NCBI GenBank assembly: GCA_031261145.1
Contig: JAISJX010000422.1
Span: 1 to 6,470 of the forward strand
DNA: 6,470 nt
Source: Tannerella sp.
GTDB lineage: Bacteria > Bacteroidota > Bacteroidia > Bacteroidales > Tannerellaceae
Direction: 5' to 3'
This document shows, piece by piece, positions 5,362 through 6,470 of this stretch (the stretch's first letter is position 1; each line of letters starts with the position of its first letter). The position numbers and the translations under genes were made by a program. The notes beneath the pieces are model-generated. The model searched no databases. It was not told where the DNA came from and saw nothing but the letters and a program-made list of their open reading frames with translations.

Positions 5362-6393
5362 TTATTCAGGTAATAGAAGCCGGTAGCCTTTGTGGTGGAC
5401 ATTTTTGATCGTCAGGCCGGAAATAGGGCTGAGTTCCTTCCGTAAACGCTTAATGGTCTGCAAAAGGCGTACTTTCCCGGCAGTGGCAATGACATCATCG
5501 CCGTATAAGGCGAAAATAAGATCATCGTGACCGGCATAATGATTCGTAGAATTATACAGGGACTCTATTAACAAGGCCAAATGTTTAGTTAAAAGAATGC
5601 TTTTGTCATCATAAATCACAACCTGTTGAGCCATATCCAAACAAATCTTTGCTGTTAATTGGTAGCGAGTCTTTTGTGGTTGATTTAACGGAATAGTAGT
5701 CTTCGGCGGGAGAAGATGGTTCTTTTTTCGTCTGCGAACCGGAAGATAGACCGCCAAAGCAACAAACATGCACCACGCCAACGTCGCTTTGACCAAAGAA
5801 CCCCTCGTATGGCGCATAACGAAGGATGGTTTGATTTTGACAAATCCCTGTAGGGTGATTTCGCCATCAATACCGGACTGAATTTCTTCCGTGGCGAAAG
5901 CGGAGGTATAAAATAAGGTATCCGAATCGCTGTAACACGTTTCCCCGGTCGTATGGCAGGTATAGCGAACCGCTGTCCGTACCGGAATATCCTTTTTCTG
6001 ACATTCAAGGCGAAAAAGACTGTCAAGTTTATGCACATTGATAGGGTTTACCCGGATAAGCACGGATTGAAGAGCCAGATTTTGTTTCTCTGTATAAGAC
6101 AATTGTCGGATGGAATCAGTCCGCTCTATATGACGTATATGATCTTTGTTTTCTATTGTGGCATAGCTTGCTGTATCATTTTGATTGGGAACATATCCTG
6201 AATAAACAGGCAGACCTGTTTCCTGAAACCGGTTATTCCGGTCAATATCTATTACATGACGAAACAATGTGGCCGTTTCCGCCTGCAAGCGTTCATTTCC
6301 CATTCCATAGATCAAATGAATAGCAATCCCGTACAGGATACATCCCCCGATAATCCATAGTATAACCCCTTGTTTTTTTATAATTTGTTTCAT
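5362..6393 (-). CDS. Membrane-anchored one-component regulator with periplasmic domain and C-terminal winged helix
   Basis: The protein has 343 residues from the ATG at 6393 (MKQIIKKQGV). An in-frame TTG at 6426 overlaps the promoter box and is rejected. Transmembrane segment 1 is about residues 9-30 (VILWIIGGCILYGIAIHLIYG). Residues 31-198 should be periplasmic and include C131, C146 and C153; the C146-C153 pair could form a disulfide. Segment 2 is about 200-219, followed by RRRKK, which places the C-terminus in the cytoplasm. Residues about 245-341 fit an OmpR/PhoB-type DNA-binding domain: ILLTKHLALLIESLY, then DDLIFALYG, the recognition-helix region LLQTIKRLRKEL (310-321), and the terminal hairpin TIKNVHHKGYRLLLP. 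The periplasmic part (KLDSLFRLECQKKDIPVRTA, later EITLQGFVKIKPSFV) resembles sensor regions of Bacteroidetes histidine kinases, but no kinase or receiver domain is present. It would therefore pass a periplasmic signal straight to DNA. Signal and targets are unknown; the gene that may lie divergently is outside the window. Confidence 0.82.
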   Translation of the reverse strand: MKQIIKKQGVILWIIGGCILYGIAIHLIYGMGNERLQAETATLFRHVIDIDRNNRFQETGLPVYSGYVPNQNDTASYATIENKDHIRHIERTDSIRQLSYTEKQNLALQSVLIRVNPINVHKLDSLFRLECQKKDIPVRTAVRYTCHTTGETCYSDSDTLFYTSAFATEEIQSGIDGEITLQGFVKIKPSFVMRHTRGSLVKATLAWCMFVALAVYLPVRRRKKNHLLPPKTTIPLNQPQKTRYQLTAKICLDMAQQVVIYDDKSILLTKHLALLIESLYNSTNHYAGHDDLIFALYGDDVIATAGKVRLLQTIKRLRKELSPISGLTIKNVHHKGYRLLLPE

Positions 6394-6423
6394 AAGGCAA
6401 AATTTGTTCCCTTTTTGTGGTGA

Positions 6424-6431
6424 CAAATATA
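6424..6431 (-). promoter_or_regulatory. Promoter of the membrane regulator gene (-7 element)
   Basis: The minus strand reads TATATTTG, an exact TAnnTTTG, 30 bases before the ATG at 6393. The implied leader is about 20-25 bases. An A/T stretch containing TTTT lies upstream where -33 is expected; no exact TTTG is seen. Confidence 0.65.
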
Positions 6432-6453
6432 CTGTATTTTTTTGATAAAATTA

Positions 6454-6465
6454 TCCTGCGCAGGA
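6454..6465. promoter_or_regulatory. Perfect 12-bp palindrome upstream of the regulator promoter, possible operator
   Basis: TCCTGCGCAGGA is self-complementary over all 12 bases and is G/C-rich in an A/T-rich setting. It begins 22 bp upstream of the -7 box, so it abuts or covers the -33 region. That position suits an operator for autoregulation or control of a divergent gene. It may instead be part of a structure continuing beyond the window. Confidence 0.35.
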
Positions 6466-6470
6466 CGATT

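Overview
The window looks like chromosomal DNA from a member of the Bacteroidota, most likely order Bacteroidales. Three things point there. The proteins (L25/Ctc, Pth with GLGNIG, the S4-domain protein, MmdA with Mce) have Bacteroidales-like sequences and order. Start codons mostly lack a Shine-Dalgarno sequence and sit in A/T-rich leaders. Five copies of the Bacteroidetes -7 promoter element TAnnTTTG lie at sensible distances upstream of genes. The genus cannot be fixed by eye.

Layout. Bases 1-2050, minus strand: an operon of methylmalonyl-CoA epimerase (mce), then the carboxyltransferase subunit of methylmalonyl-CoA decarboxylase / propionyl-CoA carboxylase (mmdA), then the first 22 codons of a further gene cut by the window edge. 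These act in the last steps of the succinate-to-propionate pathway. Bases 2051-2283 hold a compact divergent control region: two tandem minus-strand promoters, which are near-perfect direct repeats 74 bp apart, and one plus-strand promoter in inverted orientation.

Bases 2284-4096, plus strand: ribosomal protein L25 (CTC type) with its own intrinsic terminator, then pth (peptidyl-tRNA hydrolase) and an Hsp15-like S4 RNA-binding protein. This is a translation and ribosome-rescue cluster: a 5S rRNA-binding protein, the enzyme that recycles dropped-off peptidyl-tRNA, and a protein whose E. coli homologue handles 50S subunits blocked by peptidyl-tRNA. Bases 4133-5035: a lipid (diacylglycerol/sphingosine-type) kinase with its own promoter.

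Bases 5036-5361 contain no intact gene. They hold what looks like the 3' remnant of a lost gene (about 47 codons with a stop but no start), followed by a double palindromic element resembling a dispersed extragenic repeat. Bases 5362-6393, minus strand: a membrane-anchored one-component regulator with two transmembrane segments around a periplasmic domain and a C-terminal OmpR/PhoB-type winged helix. It has its own TAnnTTTG promoter, with a perfect 12-bp palindrome just upstream.

Most of the window is conserved housekeeping sequence. The parts that deserve attention are the membrane-tethered regulator with its possible operator, the repeat-plus-remnant intergenic region, and the repeated divergent promoter block. 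I see no defence system, CRISPR array, tRNA, rRNA or insertion sequence.
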